Assembly: GCF_006385255.1 (NCBI RefSeq) | Contig: NZ_VFJE01000049.1 | Coordinates: 171,505-235,504, forward strand | Length of the DNA stretch: 64,000 nt | Source: Flavobacterium microcysteis | Lineage (GTDB): Bacteria > Bacteroidota > Bacteroidia > Flavobacteriales > Flavobacteriaceae | Direction of reading: 5' to 3' | Shown: piece by piece, positions 1-7,506 of the stretch | Layout: each line of letters starts with the position of its first letter | How positions within the stretch are numbered: the stretch's first letter is position 1 | Notes under the pieces: model-generated | Told to the model about the DNA's origin: nothing | The model's input: only the letters and a program-made list of their open reading frames with translations | The model's database searches: none | Program-made: the position numbers and the translations under genes

Positions 1-998
1 ATTATAGTCGTGGTTGTATTGTTAACAATCCCTCCTCCTAATTTAGTCGTATGATTCTCGCTGATTTCAACATTGATAAGTGTTGGCGATGCTGCAAAAT
101 TATTCATAGCTCCTCCTCCTTCGGCATCTCCTCCTCTGGCCACATTTCCATTAAATACTCCATTTGAAAAGTACGGTTTGGATTGAGATTCGTCATTTTG
201 CACTCCGGCTCCCTGCAATGAAACATTTTTACTTATCGTAAAATTGGTAACAGTTGGCGAAGAAGAAATATTTAACATTCCGCCTCCTCTTTGGTCTCCT
301 ACATTTCCAATAATGATAATATTGGAGATGATTGGCGACGAAAAATAATTATACATTCCCCCGGCTATACTATTACCAACATATTTAGTAGTACCTATAG
401 GTTGTATTGTACCAACCATATTGGCATTACCACCACGGATTGTAAAACCGTCCAAAACTGTTGAATTGGTAATTGGATTAGAGGCGTTTGCCCCCAAACT
501 CATAACAACATGATACGCATTTTCGTCATTATTGGTTATAACCAATGTACTCCCGTTGCCGCTTATCACATCATTGTTGTTATAATCTCCGCTCAAAATA
601 GAAGCGTTTGCTGTCAAAGACAAATCTCTTTGCGACAATTGCGTTTCTATACCTGCGAATCCTCCATATACCTTGACATTTTTTACCAACAGAAAAGAAT
701 TATTCCTATCAAGAGGATTGGCTCCGCTAAGATTATCCGGTCGATATAACGGATAATATGTACCGCCTGCTACCCATATTTGGCTAACCGTTCCCGCTGT
801 CAGTTCTCTTGCGGCTTTGAGCGCATCGCCTACTTCGCCAAGAGCACTTGTCCAACTGCTTCCATTTCCGGTCGCTCCTTTTTTGACGTATAAAACACCG
901 TTGACATCCGGAGCAATTTGCCCCCAAGAATTAGCTGTAATGACCAGCATTAAAGACAGCGTCATCTGCTTTATTCTTTTTTGTAATTTTTTGTTCAT
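1..998 (-). CDS. Secreted right-handed beta-helix protein (choice-of-anchor Q type), 5' part only
   Basis: The reading frame starts at the ATG at 998 and stays open to the left edge, so at least 332 residues are present and the C-terminus is missing. The first about 27 residues form a signal peptide (basic MNKKLQKR, hydrophobic core, ending near NSWGQ). The mature part opens with a block around YVKKGATGNGSSWTSAL, typical of exported parallel beta-helix proteins. Repeated short Gly/Asn/Ser-rich rungs of the form GGGM-N-SSP-hydrophobic follow. Such flavobacterial proteins usually end in a T9SS sorting domain, but that part would lie outside the window. The protein is probably a cell-surface or secreted adhesin or glycan-binding protein; this role is inferred from the fold only. 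Confidence 0.75.
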   Translation of the reverse strand, partial: MNKKLQKRIKQMTLSLMLVITANSWGQIAPDVNGVLYVKKGATGNGSSWTSALGEVGDALKAARELTAGTVSQIWVAGGTYYPLYRPDNLSGANPLDRNNSFLLVKNVKVYGGFAGIETQLSQRDLSLTANASILSGDYNNNDVISGNGSTLVITNNDENAYHVVMSLGANASNPITNSTVLDGFTIRGGNANMVGTIQPIGTTKYVGNSIAGGMYNYFSSPIISNIIIIGNVGDQRGGGMLNISSSPTVTNFTISKNVSLQGAGVQNDESQSKPYFSNGVFNGNVARGGDAEGGGAMNNFAASPTLINVEISENHTTKLGGGIVNNTTTTI

Positions 999-1140
999 AA
1001 TTGCAATACAAGTTTAGTTATTCTTAAGCGCTTGATTTTCAAGCGGAACAAACTTATGCTTCCTGTATTACGCTAAGTTTTCAAAACGAACAAATAAAAA
1101 TTATGGTTGTGTTAACCAGATAGTTATAGTGTTAAGGCAT

Positions 1141-1170
1141 AAAAAAAGCTCCTGATTTCTCAGGAGCTTT
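1141..1170 (-). terminator. Rho-independent terminator after the small Lys/Ala/Glu-rich gene
   Basis: An 11-bp perfect stem (1145-1155 paired with 1160-1170) with a 4-nt loop is followed on the minus strand by a run of T (the A run at 1141-1147 on the plus strand). It lies 36 bp beyond the stop at 1206 and separates that gene from the beta-helix gene. Confidence 0.85.
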
Positions 1171-1205
1171 CTTGGTACAGTTTATTACAGATCAGGCAAA
1201 GAACC

Positions 1206-1415
1206 TTAGGCTTTTGCCTTAGCTTCTTCTTTTTTTACTTTTGCAACCTCAGTCTTTTTAGCTTTCTCAGCCTTTTTCATTTCTTTGTGTTCAGCCTTTT
1301 TTGTTTCAGCTTTAGCTTCCATTTTTACTTCAGCTTTTGCAGGTGCTTTTTGTTGAGCATTTACCATAGCGCTTGTTCCTAAAACTAAAGCAGCTAACAT
1401 CATTAATTTTTTCAT
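1206..1415 (-). CDS. Small exported Lys/Ala/Glu-rich protein (69 aa)
   Basis: A clear signal peptide (MKKLMMLAALVLGTSAMVNA, cleavage expected before QQ) is followed by about 47 residues made almost only of Lys, Ala, Glu with some Met, Thr and Val. The composition predicts a highly charged single helix or disordered tail with no enzymatic fold. Similar small exported proteins occur widely in Flavobacterium without a known function. It has its own terminator at 1141-1170 and lies downstream of the two-component pair, so co-regulation is possible but not shown. The periplasmic or extracellular location is inferred from the signal peptide. Confidence 0.7.
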   Translation of the reverse strand: MKKLMMLAALVLGTSAMVNAQQKAPAKAEVKMEAKAETKKAEHKEMKKAEKAKKTEVAKVKKEEAKAKA

Positions 1416-1532
1416 GATTTCTATTTTTTGAATTAAACAAGAATATTATTTGTTTCTTAATTATAGGTCAAAGTTAGATTCGTTAAATGAAGATAAAATG
1501 AAGATTTTGCCGTTAGGAGATAATTTAACATT

Positions 1533-2858
1533 TTATTTTTTTACTTCTGGAAAAACAAGCCTAAAAGTCGTTCCTACATTCAATTCTGAACTTACCTTAA
1601 TCTCTATTTTGTGTAAGTTAGCAATACTTGACACTATAGCCAGTCCTAAACCTTGTCCTTCTTCTTCAAGATTTATTTTCATAAACCGGTTAAAAATCTG
1701 AGACAATTGCACCTCTGTCATTCCTTTACCGGTGTCTGCAATAGCAATGCAATAGCGACCTTCTTCAAAAGAATCAGAAATAATCAGGCTGCCGCCGTTG
1801 GGCGTAAACTTGATGGCATTAAAAACAATATTGTAAATCAATATGTGTATTAGCGTTTTGTTGCCTTCAAAAACAAAATCGTTTTCTACTGTGTTCAAAA
1901 CATGAAGCTGTTTCATTTCGATACGATCGTCAAAATCAGCCAACAGTTCGGAAACCAGATTGCGGAAATCAATCGATTCAAAATTGGAATACTGGTGGTT
2001 TTCTATTCTTGAAATCAGCAACAGGTTATTGATGATGCGTTTTAGCGTATCCAGATTCCGAAGCGAGACGACAATCTTGTCCACTCCTTCATCGTTAATG
2101 GATTCATTATTCAGCAGGTTTTCCAGCCTGTTCTGGAGAATAGAAATCGGAGTCAGCAATTCATGAGAAACATTGGCAATAAACTGCTTTTCTTTCTTGA
2201 ATTGTTCCTGAATGCGATCCATCATCTGATTCAGACCATCATCTAATACAGCAAAATCAGATGTTGTTGTATGTACTTTAGAATGGTCAAATAGTTCCGG
2301 TTCGTTGATAAGATTGATTTTTGTGTCGATTATTTTCTGAAAAGGTTTAAGCAAATAATCTATAAATACGGATTGGGCAAAATGAGACACAATAAGTGTT
2401 GCCGTAAGTAATAATAAGATAACCAGATGGAATTTGTCAAGCAATTCGTCCACCTCGTTCAGGTGTTCTCCTATTTCAAGTACATAATTGGTGTTTTTAT
2501 AACTGAAATGATGATAAAGTACACGGTATTCATTAGTTTCGTTTTCTACCTTCCTAGATTCATTAACGAAATAATCTTTTGGGCGTGTTATATTGTTTGA
2601 GCGATATAGGCGGAGAAATTCACTGTGGAGATTGGAAAAACTGACATATAACTCCGTACTGTCATTCCGTTCTATAAAAGCGTTGATTTCGGAAGTATTG
2701 AGACGATTAACAAACTTATCCCGTTTTTCAATCATCGTGTTTTCGATGTTCTTGTAGGCTACCTTTTTAATAACAAAAGACAATGTAAACCACATGATGA
2801 CTAACAGCAACAGGCGGATTACGGCACTGAATATCGAGATTTTATTTTTGAGCTTCAT
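1533..2858 (-). CDS. Two-component sensor histidine kinase (EnvZ/OmpR class)
   Basis: This 441-residue inner-membrane kinase has a first membrane helix at about residues 9-31, a periplasmic sensor of about 110 residues with no recognised fold, and a second helix at about 143-165. A linker leads to the HisKA box with SHELLTP, so the phosphorylated residue is His232. The catalytic domain shows the N box (NIVFNAIKFTP), G1 (DTGKGM) and G2 (GQGLGLAI) motifs. The first base of its ATG (2858) lies 2 bp past the stop of the response regulator gene, so the two are co-transcribed with the regulator first. The ligand is unknown; a PepSY-like protein just upstream is a plausible target or partner. Confidence 0.93.
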   Translation of the reverse strand: MKLKNKISIFSAVIRLLLLVIMWFTLSFVIKKVAYKNIENTMIEKRDKFVNRLNTSEINAFIERNDSTELYVSFSNLHSEFLRLYRSNNITRPKDYFVNESRKVENETNEYRVLYHHFSYKNTNYVLEIGEHLNEVDELLDKFHLVILLLLTATLIVSHFAQSVFIDYLLKPFQKIIDTKINLINEPELFDHSKVHTTTSDFAVLDDGLNQMMDRIQEQFKKEKQFIANVSHELLTPISILQNRLENLLNNESINDEGVDKIVVSLRNLDTLKRIINNLLLISRIENHQYSNFESIDFRNLVSELLADFDDRIEMKQLHVLNTVENDFVFEGNKTLIHILIYNIVFNAIKFTPNGGSLIISDSFEEGRYCIAIADTGKGMTEVQLSQIFNRFMKINLEEEGQGLGLAIVSSIANLHKIEIKVSSELNVGTTFRLVFPEVKK

Positions 2859-2860
2859 GC

Positions 2861-3535
2861 CTAACTTATGATTCTATAGCCTACATTCCGAACGGTCTCA
2901 AACCATTCAATAGTAGCATGCTTATCTAGCTTTTTACGCAGGTTCCGTACGTGTACATCTATAAAATTAGAATCGGAGCTGACTTCCAATACATCACCCC
3001 ACACATGTTCTGTGAGTTGTAGGCGCGTAATAACACGATTTTTATTCAACACCAGATATTGAAAAATATCAAACTCTTTTTTGGTAAGCGCTACAGCATT
3101 TTCCTGGTAGCTTACTTTATAATCCTGCAGCCTGATTTTAAAACCGTGAATATCCAATTCATTAACTGTAAATCCGTGGATTCTCCGGATAACGGCATAC
3201 AAACGAGCGCCTAACTCTGATAATGCAAAAGGTTTGGTTAGGTAATCGTCTGCTCCCAAATCGAGACCATTGATCTTGTCATCAAGCTCTCCTCTGGCAG
3301 TAATTACTATAACCGCCATTTTTGATTTGGAATTGCGTACGCTTTCCAAAACATCAAATCCGTTCCCATCCGGCAAACCCAGATCAAGCAATAGCGCATC
3401 ATATTGGTTTACCGAGACTTCTTCCAAAGCTTCTTCACAGCTAGCTACCCATTTGCAGATATAACCGCTCTTGGCAAGGTAGTCTGTCAGCTCTACAGCT
3501 AATTCTTTGGTATCTTCTACAATCAGGACATTCAT
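2861..3535 (-). CDS. OmpR/PhoB-family response regulator
   Basis: The 224-residue protein has a receiver domain with the acidic pair E7/D8, phospho-acceptor Asp51 (LLLDLGLPDGNG), conserved Thr79 and Lys101 (TKPF). The C-terminal winged-helix DNA-binding domain contains the segment around LTKKEFDIFQYL and the recognition region FIDVHVRNLRKKL. It is the first gene of a pair with the kinase at 1533-2858 and should be phosphorylated by it. The nearest upstream gene in the same direction is the PepSY-like gene at 3587-4054, 51 bp away, so all three may form one unit. Confidence 0.95.
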   Translation of the reverse strand: MNVLIVEDTKELAVELTDYLAKSGYICKWVASCEEALEEVSVNQYDALLLDLGLPDGNGFDVLESVRNSKSKMAVIVITARGELDDKINGLDLGADDYLTKPFALSELGARLYAVIRRIHGFTVNELDIHGFKIRLQDYKVSYQENAVALTKKEFDIFQYLVLNKNRVITRLQLTEHVWGDVLEVSSDSNFIDVHVRNLRKKLDKHATIEWFETVRNVGYRIIS

Positions 3536-3586
3536 AGCGTATATGTTGTTTTCAAACTACTTCTAAATTAGGCACAGGATTGTCCT

Positions 3587-4054
3587 TTAACGATCTTTTT
3601 CTACCATCTGTAGAAAGTCGCCTTGGTCGCTAAAAACGGCATCATAAAATTTTGAATCACTGCTAAGTCCAACTTCATAAGTATAATAGTTTGGAATTTG
3701 ACGCACTCGTGCTGCTTCTACAATTTTATAAGTTGGGTAATTTTTTTTGAGATAGGATTGGATATTTTGCGGAAGCTTGTTAGGCTTAACAGCATGTTCC
3801 AGCACTTGCATTTCCCCTTTCAGGTTATAATAAGCTGAAACTTTAGTTCCTTGTACGGTAAAGTCTGCCACATACAATTCTTCATCGCCATCATCACCGT
3901 CAAATTCACTTCGCCACACAGCATTAGTCTTAGGAAAATCCTTCTCAAAAGCTAAACGGGCTTCATCAGGCGGAGAATAAGGTTGTTTTTTATCTGTTTG
4001 ACCATAAAAACTGGCCGTAATGAGTAACAAGACTGCTAAAAAAGTATTTTTCAT
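3587..4054 (-). CDS. Periplasmic PepSY-like protein (beta-lactamase-inhibitor-like fold)
   Basis: The 155-residue protein has a signal peptide ending near ASFYGQ. The mature part has two related alpha/beta units (a helix with AFEKDFPKTNAVW followed by strands, then a second helix with IQSYLKKNYPTYKIVEA followed by strands), the pattern of the PepSY-like family common in Bacteroidota. Members of this fold are often found next to two-component systems, as here, where the regulator gene starts 51 bp downstream. A role as periplasmic modulator or target of the kinase is inference. A second protein of the same family lies at 19231-19659. Confidence 0.75.
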   Translation of the reverse strand: MKNTFLAVLLLITASFYGQTDKKQPYSPPDEARLAFEKDFPKTNAVWRSEFDGDDGDEELYVADFTVQGTKVSAYYNLKGEMQVLEHAVKPNKLPQNIQSYLKKNYPTYKIVEAARVRQIPNYYTYEVGLSSDSKFYDAVFSDQGDFLQMVEKDR

Positions 4055-4270
4055 GATGCATAGGTTTTAAAATTATACAAAAGAGACTTCATAACGAATT
4101 TACCATTTTTTTATCTGATTTCAGGTATTCATAGGACAAAAATCCTTAACAAATTTAGCATCCAAAAATGAAGAAAAAATGAAGATTTCTTGTGTATTTA
4201 CCAAAGTCCAATAACCCGTATTTTCTTTTGAAATCGTATTTTAGCAGAATACCTTAATTACACTTGCCTT

Positions 4271-4603
4271 ATGAAAAATTATCTTTTTTTACTGGTCGCT
4301 ATTCTTTTTGAAACCATTGCAACTTCATCCCTAAAAGCGTCAGAACAATTCACTAAACTCATTCCAAGCCTTATAACCGTAATTGGCTATATTGCCGCTT
4401 TTTATTTTCTTAGCCTGACACTAAAGACGATTCCTGTGGGTATTGCCTATGCTATCTGGTCCGGAATTGGTATTGTTCTTATCACCTTAGCAGGTATCGT
4501 TTTATTCAAACAGATTCCTGACTTGCCTGCCATTATCGGGATGCTATTGATTGTAGCTGGCGTAGTTGTGATTAATGTTTTTTCGAAAACGAGTGCGCAT
4601 TGA
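4271..4603 (+). CDS. Small multidrug resistance (SMR/EmrE-type) efflux protein
   Basis: This 110-residue protein consists of four membrane helices. It carries the proton- and drug-binding Glu14 in helix 1, and Tyr60 and Trp63 of the substrate pocket ([11 protein letters not shown]), at the same numbers as in EmrE. The length matches the family. Such proteins work as antiparallel dimers that exchange protons for cationic compounds or guanidinium derivatives across the inner membrane. The gene stands alone, transcribed away from the PepSY-like gene, with a repeat-filled gap after it. Whether it is a drug exporter or a guanidinium exporter cannot be decided by eye. Confidence 0.92.
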   Translation: MKNYLFLLVAILFETIATSSLKASEQFTKLIPSLITVIGYIAAFYFLSLTLKTIPVGIAYAIWSGIGIVLITLAGIVLFKQIPDLPAIIGMLLIVAGVVVINVFSKTSAH

Positions 4604-4604
4604 T

Positions 4605-4800
4605 TTGGGATTGATGATTTGAGATTTTAGATTTATGATTTATGTAGCCTGACTTCTGATTTGGGATTTAAGATTTTAGATTTAGGATTTATGTAATCTG
4701 ACTTCCGATTTTTGATTTCTGTTATCTGCCAACTGCAATCTAATTTTTAAAAGCGGACTTCTGATTTTTGATATACTCCCAACTATTCACTTTCCACTAT
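4605..4800. repeat. Degenerate GATTTnnGATTT intergenic repeats
   Basis: The gap is filled with loosely periodic copies of GATTT spaced about 7-9 bp, and contains a duplicated segment with about 49-bp offset (near 4641 and 4690). No coding frame is supported. The same motif recurs at 5755-5850, 12865-12965 and 52300-52450, always downstream of genes. Confidence 0.7.
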
Positions 4801-4817
4801 CAACTATCCTCTATTTA

Positions 4818-4861
4818 TTGACTTATGTCAAATTCTATGATGCAAAATAACCCCAACTTTG
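4818..4861 (+). promoter_or_regulatory. Crp/Fnr-type box (TTGAC-N4-GTCAA) and -7 element
   Basis: A dyad TTGAC-TTAT-GTCAA lies at 4818-4831, centred at 4824.5. A -7-like element CAACTTTG at 4854-4861 ends 36.5 nt from the dyad centre. No TTG is seen at the expected -33 position, so the promoter looks activator-dependent. The spacing is identical to that of the three boxes in the cbb3/hemN block, but the half-site differs. The second gene of the operon encodes a Crp/Fnr protein, so autoregulation is likely. Confidence 0.7.
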
Positions 4862-4889
4862 CGCCATAATAATTTTAAACATTAGAAAA

Positions 4890-5114
4890 ATGAAAAAGAA
4901 GCATTTTAAGTATATCAATACTTTATTTGTAGTTATTCCCATGACGCTTATCATGGCTTTTGTAGGATTGATACGGAATTATGGTTTTGGTGAAGATTGG
5001 TTTTTGAAGTTCCTAAAAGCATGGAGCGTTATGCTGCCGGTTGCCTATGCCGCAGCTTTCCTTATTATTCCTCAAGCCCGAAAATTTGCAGAAAAAGTAA
5101 CGGCAAGGAACTAA
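4890..5114 (+). CDS. DUF2798-family two-helix membrane protein (74 aa)
   Basis: This small protein starts with basic residues (MKKKHFKYIN) followed by two hydrophobic helices at about 11-29 and 45-63. The phrases VIPMTLIMAFVG and FLKAWSVMLPVAY match the two-helix DUF2798 family. The biochemical role of the family is not known. It is the first gene after the Crp/Fnr-type promoter at 4818-4861, and the Crp/Fnr gene follows 56 bp after its stop, so the pair probably forms an operon. No cysteine or histidine cluster suggests cofactor binding. Confidence 0.8.
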   Translation: MKKKHFKYINTLFVVIPMTLIMAFVGLIRNYGFGEDWFLKFLKAWSVMLPVAYAAAFLIIPQARKFAEKVTARN

Positions 5115-5170
5115 TCCGAAAAAACAATAGGCAACTATTGCCTAACTTTGCCTATCATCTTACAACTGCA

Positions 5171-5740
5171 ATGCAAGAACAGCTCAGCCGTTACATACAG
5201 GAAAAAATAAACATTTCCGACACGGAGCTCAAAACCGTCATGACTTATTTCAAGAGTATAAAAGTCAAGAAAAATGAATTCCTAGTTAACCACGGAGAAT
5301 CCAGCCAGCGGACATTTTTTGTCGGCAAAGGCTGTTTGCGCATATTCTTCCTTAACGAAGACGGACAGGAAGCTACCCGATACTTTGCTTTTGAAAACCA
5401 ATTTGCCACAGCATTGACCAGTTTTATTACAGGAGATCTCTCGGCTGAGTACATCCAAGCCGTAGAAGCTACCGAACTACTGTACATCAGCCACGATGAT
5501 TTTTACCACCTTTTGGAAATTATTCCGGAATGGGAAAAATTCTATCGCAGCTATCTGGAAAATGCCTATGTAACCAACACTAACAGGCTGATGTCTTTTA
5601 TTACTATGGATGCTACAGAGCGGTATAGGCAACTGCTTAGCCAAAGTCCGATAATTGTAAAACGACTGCCAAATAAAATGGTCGCTTCTTATCTGAATAT
5701 TTCGCAGGAAACGTTGAGTCGACTCAAATCGAAAGTGTAG
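5171..5740 (+). CDS. Crp/Fnr-family transcriptional regulator
   Basis: The protein has 189 residues if it starts at the ATG at 5171 (MQEQLSRYI). The frame is open further upstream, but that part overlaps the DUF2798 gene and reads as unrelated sequence, so the shorter start is preferred. Residues 30-120 form a cyclic-nucleotide-binding-like beta-barrel (GESSQRTFFVGKGCLRIFF). The C-terminal helix-turn-helix ends in SQETLSRLKSKV, keeping the Glu and Arg that contact TGA-type half-sites. There is no N-terminal cysteine cluster, so an iron-sulfur sensor is unlikely. A Crp/Fnr-type dyad precedes its operon. Confidence 0.9.
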   Translation: MQEQLSRYIQEKINISDTELKTVMTYFKSIKVKKNEFLVNHGESSQRTFFVGKGCLRIFFLNEDGQEATRYFAFENQFATALTSFITGDLSAEYIQAVEATELLYISHDDFYHLLEIIPEWEKFYRSYLENAYVTNTNRLMSFITMDATERYRQLLSQSPIIVKRLPNKMVASYLNISQETLSRLKSKV

Positions 5741-5754
5741 CTATCAAATATTAC

Positions 5755-5850
5755 TCCGGATTGATTTGAGATATGGGATTTATGATTTTGGATTTGTGAT
5801 TTTAGATTTTAGATTTCTGCTACCTGTGATCTGAAACCTGATTTATGGAA
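5755..5850. repeat. Short GATTT-type intergenic repeat block
   Basis: About ten imperfect copies of GATTT separated by 2-4 bases fill the gap between two converging genes. It belongs to the same family as 4605-4800. No clear terminator stem is seen. Confidence 0.6.
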
Positions 5851-5859
5851 GCGTCTGTT

Positions 5860-6264
5860 TTAAGCTTCTTTTTTCTCATACCGCAACGCATCAATACTAT
5901 AAGGCCCAGCGCCAAAATAAGCAAGCATCAGGGCTGCTCCTATAATCGACATGTTTTTCATAAATGTCATCAGCACTAACTGGTGCAACATGGGGTCATC
6001 AACCTTCCAGAAATCGTGCATGATAAAAGTAACCGGAACCAGAAAAATAATAATCAACCAGGCGCCCCATTTGGCCATAAAGCCAAACAATATACTAAGT
6101 CCAGCGGCCATTTCTAATACGCCAACAAGCGGAATCAGTATATACGATAATGGAATTCCTTTAGCAGCTGCTTCATATACAAACGTATCTGAAAATTTAG
6201 CAACAGAAGAATACATAAAGATGATGCTGAAAAGAAACCTACCAATCAAAGGGATATATTTCAT
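5860..6264 (-). CDS. DoxX-family membrane protein
   Basis: The 134-residue protein has four predicted membrane helices at about 7-23, 42-63, 67-86 and 103-121. The N-terminal GRFLFSIIFMYSSVAKF and the second-helix GVLEMAAGLSILFGF match the DoxX family. These inner-membrane proteins are linked in some bacteria to thiol or oxidative stress and to quinone-dependent oxidation, but most members are uncharacterised. It is transcribed convergently with the Crp/Fnr gene and divergently from the AraC regulator that begins at 6431. Confidence 0.88.
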   Translation of the reverse strand: MKYIPLIGRFLFSIIFMYSSVAKFSDTFVYEAAAKGIPLSYILIPLVGVLEMAAGLSILFGFMAKWGAWLIIIFLVPVTFIMHDFWKVDDPMLHQLVLMTFMKNMSIIGAALMLAYFGAGPYSIDALRYEKKEA

Positions 6265-6430
6265 AATATTTAAGTTTTAATGAACTATGAATAACTGTAT
6301 TAAATTTACGGTTAAAACGGCAATTGGACTTCGTGCCAATTCGTCCGAAATTGGTCTGAAACCCGCCTTTTTTCCTGCAACAACTTCATGGTGAGCTTCT
6401 ACTGTTATAAAAAAGAACGGTTCCATAATA

Positions 6431-7366
6431 ATGACTAACTTTACGACACTAAAGACGTTTGATTTGGAAAAGACAAGCATCCGAAAGCTGTCGATCAGCG
6501 ATATCCTGGAAATACTTGGCGATGTGCCGCAATCTGAGGGACTGCATGTGTATATGGGGAAAGGTGCCATCACCACAATTCCCTTTCCATATCCGTATCG
6601 TTCTGATAATTTTTCGGTATTGCTTATCCTTTCCGGAACCATGAAGCTCCAACTGGATCTTATTTCGCATACCGCCTATCCTAATGATTTGATTATCATT
6701 TCGCCAAGAACCATAAACCATATACTTGAGATTACCGGAAATTTGGAACTGATTGCTGTTAGCTTTACTTCCGACTTTGCCCGACAATCCAACCGAAATA
6801 GAAATGAAATCGATGCTTTTGAGTTTTTTGCTTCAAAAGCCATCCCGAAACTTACATTTACAGAGGAAGAACGCCAGGATTTTATTTTTCTGGCCCGGAT
6901 GCTGATGCAGGAAAACATTGAAAAAAGCCATGAGCCTTACAACGAAGAAGTCCTTCATCATGCTTTTAGCCTACTGATGTATATTGTTGCTTCCCGTTAT
7001 AAAAAAGAAAACTCAGGGCTGAAGCCAGAACTGTCACGCCAAGAAGAACTCACCTTAAAATTCCTCAAACTGCTTGACATCAATTTTAAACAGCAGCGCA
7101 GTGTGCAGTTTTATGCTGATTTGCTCTGCGTTACCAGCGGCCATCTTACCAAAATACTAAAAGAAGTTTCCGGAAAAACAGCCGGAGAACTCATTGAAGA
7201 AGCAATCCTTCTGGAAGCACGCATACTGCTGTCAGACCCAATGCTGACCATTGCGCAAATAGCAGACGAACTCCAATTTAGCGATCAGTCTTCTTTTGGA
7301 AAATCTTTCAAGAAGAATATAGGGCTGACGCCTTCGGAATACCGAAGAAAAAACAGTAGTCGATAG
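6431..7366 (+). CDS. AraC-family transcriptional regulator
   Basis: The 311-residue protein has an N-terminal cupin-like sensing domain (about residues 20-130, with GTMKLQLDLISHTAYPNDLI) and a C-terminal AraC DNA-binding domain (about 215-308). The latter shows both helix-turn-helix units: one around YADLLCVTSGHLTKILKEVSG and a second around IAQIADELQFSDQSSFGKSF, ending in GLTPSEYRR. It is divergent from the DoxX gene, 166 bp away, so DoxX is a candidate target. The effector is unknown. Confidence 0.92.
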   Translation: MTNFTTLKTFDLEKTSIRKLSISDILEILGDVPQSEGLHVYMGKGAITTIPFPYPYRSDNFSVLLILSGTMKLQLDLISHTAYPNDLIIISPRTINHILEITGNLELIAVSFTSDFARQSNRNRNEIDAFEFFASKAIPKLTFTEEERQDFIFLARMLMQENIEKSHEPYNEEVLHHAFSLLMYIVASRYKKENSGLKPELSRQEELTLKFLKLLDINFKQQRSVQFYADLLCVTSGHLTKILKEVSGKTAGELIEEAILLEARILLSDPMLTIAQIADELQFSDQSSFGKSFKKNIGLTPSEYRRKNSSR

Positions 7367-7370
7367 AAGC

Positions 7371-7429
7371 TTTACGACTTTACAACTTTACGACTTTACT
7401 ACTTTACTACTTTACGACTTTACAACTTT
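7371..7429. repeat. 8-bp tandem repeat TTTACNAC, seven copies
   Basis: Seven consecutive 8-bp units (TTTACGAC, TTTACAAC, TTTACTAC variants) plus a partial eighth start 5 bp after the AraC stop codon. The units differ only at the sixth base. It is a short microsatellite-like array in the 3' flank. Confidence 0.85.
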
Positions 7430-7470
7430 TGTGATTTGGTACAAACTTCCTTACAGTGACTAAATATTTA

Positions 7471-7478
7471 TATCTTTG
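7471..7478 (+). promoter_or_regulatory. -7 promoter element TATCTTTG
   Basis: A perfect match to the Bacteroidota -7 consensus TAnnTTTG lies 29 bp before the ATG at 7507. No convincing -33 TTG is seen at standard distance. Confidence 0.55.
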
Positions 7479-7506
7479 AAATCCTTTTTACTATCAAAAA
7501 ACTGCC

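Noticed and set aside
510..1017. Two plus-strand frames at the left edge
   Set aside because: They lie opposite the clearly coding beta-helix gene on the minus strand and have no recognisable features.
4997..5170. Upstream extension of the Crp/Fnr frame
   Set aside because: This part overlaps the DUF2798 gene in another frame and does not resemble a Crp/Fnr N-terminus. The ATG at 5171 gives the family's usual length.
6277..6787. Minus-strand frames opposite the start of the AraC gene
   Set aside because: They overlap a well-supported AraC gene and show no domain, signal peptide or promoter.
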